Source: an uncultured Clostridia bacterium (GTDB taxonomy: Bacteria; Bacillota; Clostridia; Oscillospirales; CAG-382). Taken from it: DNA of 36,230 nucleotides. Location: assembly GCA_944375955.1 (NCBI GenBank), contig CALWBE010000012.1:1-36230 (forward strand), read 5' to 3'. The notes beneath the pieces are model-generated. The model saw only the letters and a program-made list of their open reading frames with translations, searched no databases and was not told the DNA's origin. This document shows, in pieces, positions 35,867 to 36,230 of the stretch; within the stretch, counting starts at the first letter, position 1; every line of letters begins with the position of its first letter. Made by a program: the position numbers and the translations under genes.

Positions 35867-36230
35867 ATGATTTACGATGTATATGATTTTAACTTTTTAA
35901 GGCTTTGCGGTCTTTGCAGATATTTTCCGAAGGACTTGCAGAAAAGATACAACAGCGAGATGCTCGGGGTTAATGTTTATAAGAACTTGCAGGAATTCAA
36001 GATGATAAAACAGCAAAGCAATAAACAGAGCTTTAAATTGACAAGACAAGGAAAAGCATTCCTTGCAGAGATGGGATATACATTTCCCGAGGATGTTAAG
36101 ACCAGCATCAACAGACAGAGTTACCAAGTCAAGATTAACAATGCTAAGTGGGTTTCTCTTTTACACCTTGCAGGAATAAATGTCTTTTGCAGAAATTTGA
36201 AAGAGCTTGCAGGGATGGAAGTAGGATACA
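35867..36230 (+). CDS. Partial CDS with winged-helix-like domain, probable mobile-element protein
   Basis: The frame opens at an ATG preceded by a strong GAAGGAGGAG ribosome binding site and runs without a stop to the right edge, giving 121 residues. The N-terminal part (MIYDVYDFNFLRLCGLCRYF, SEMLGVNVYKNLQEFKMI, then FKLTRQGKAFLAEMGY) has the rhythm of a winged helix, with the recognition helix followed by a LTxxGxxFL wing. Such N-termini occur in replication-relaxation and related proteins of Firmicute integrative elements, but I cannot name the family. Length and function beyond the window are unknown. The antisense frame at 35897-36127 is not supported. Confidence 0.65.
   Translation, partial: MIYDVYDFNFLRLCGLCRYFPKDLQKRYNSEMLGVNVYKNLQEFKMIKQQSNKQSFKLTRQGKAFLAEMGYTFPEDVKTSINRQSYQVKINNAKWVSLLHLAGINVFCRNLKELAGMEVGY

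Noticed and set aside
35521..35886. 121-aa plus-strand frame after and over the SASP-like gene
   Set aside because: It overlaps the SASP-like frame and the hairpin terminator at 35645-35678, and lacks a ribosome binding site.
1..36230. CRISPR arrays, tRNA and rRNA genes
   Set aside because: I saw no regularly spaced repeats, no cloverleaf with a TTCGANTC-type arm and no rRNA signature on either strand.

Overview
The window reads as chromosome of a low-GC, Gram-positive, anaerobic Clostridia-type bacterium, probably a gut or rumen member of the Oscillospirales or a neighbouring order. Evidence: A+T-rich sequence with strong AGGAGG-type ribosome binding sites and TTG starts, many hairpin-plus-T-run terminators, a glmS ribozyme, the Firmicute nadK-argR-recN gene cluster, FAD/Fe-S oxidoreductases, and the start of an alpha/beta-type small acid-soluble spore protein gene. 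No CRISPR array, tRNA or rRNA was seen.

Layout. (1) 1-1290: end of a mobile element, with a partial unknown gene, a TnpV-family gene and a small companion, plus hairpins. (2) 1292-6512: an Fe-S aldo/keto reductase and a DeoR-type regulator, divergent from a three-gene GlpA-like / GlpB-like / DUF1667 redox operon with a clear promoter. (3) 6610-10024: a hexapeptide-repeat sugar-nucleotide-type protein, glmS preceded by a GlcN6P-sensing glmS ribozyme, and an O6-alkylguanine-transferase-like protein with altered active-site residues. (4) 10102-16911, minus strand: GH36 alpha-galactosidase, a DUF436 (YwlG-type) protein, an alpha/beta hydrolase, recN, argR and nadK. (5) 17046-27975: a deoxy-sugar region with a large glycoside-hydrolase-like protein, an 831-aa protein of unknown function, an L-fucose/L-arabinose isomerase-superfamily protein, an L-fucose isomerase (fucI) and two AraC regulators. 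(6) 27965-29200: an RlmI-type rRNA methyltransferase overlapping the second araC gene. (7) 29253-34390, minus strand: a compact cassette of a TerB_N/TerB_C protein, a BrxD-like (DUF2791) ATPase and a BrxHI/Lhr-like helicase. (8) 34483-36230: a maltose/galactoside-type O-acetyltransferase, a truncated SASP-like gene, and an unfinished winged-helix gene that looks like mobile-element cargo.

How it fits together. The sugar regions suggest use of host or plant glycans: alpha-galactosides through GH36, and fucose- or rhamnose-containing glycans through the isomerase operon. No transporter, kinase or aldolase is present here. The best candidate for a little-described system is the TerB / BrxD-like / helicase cassette. 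It has the ATPase and helicase of type 2 BREX-like systems but none of the BREX methylase, phosphatase or kinase genes within the window. Second is the 831-aa unknown in the isomerase operon.
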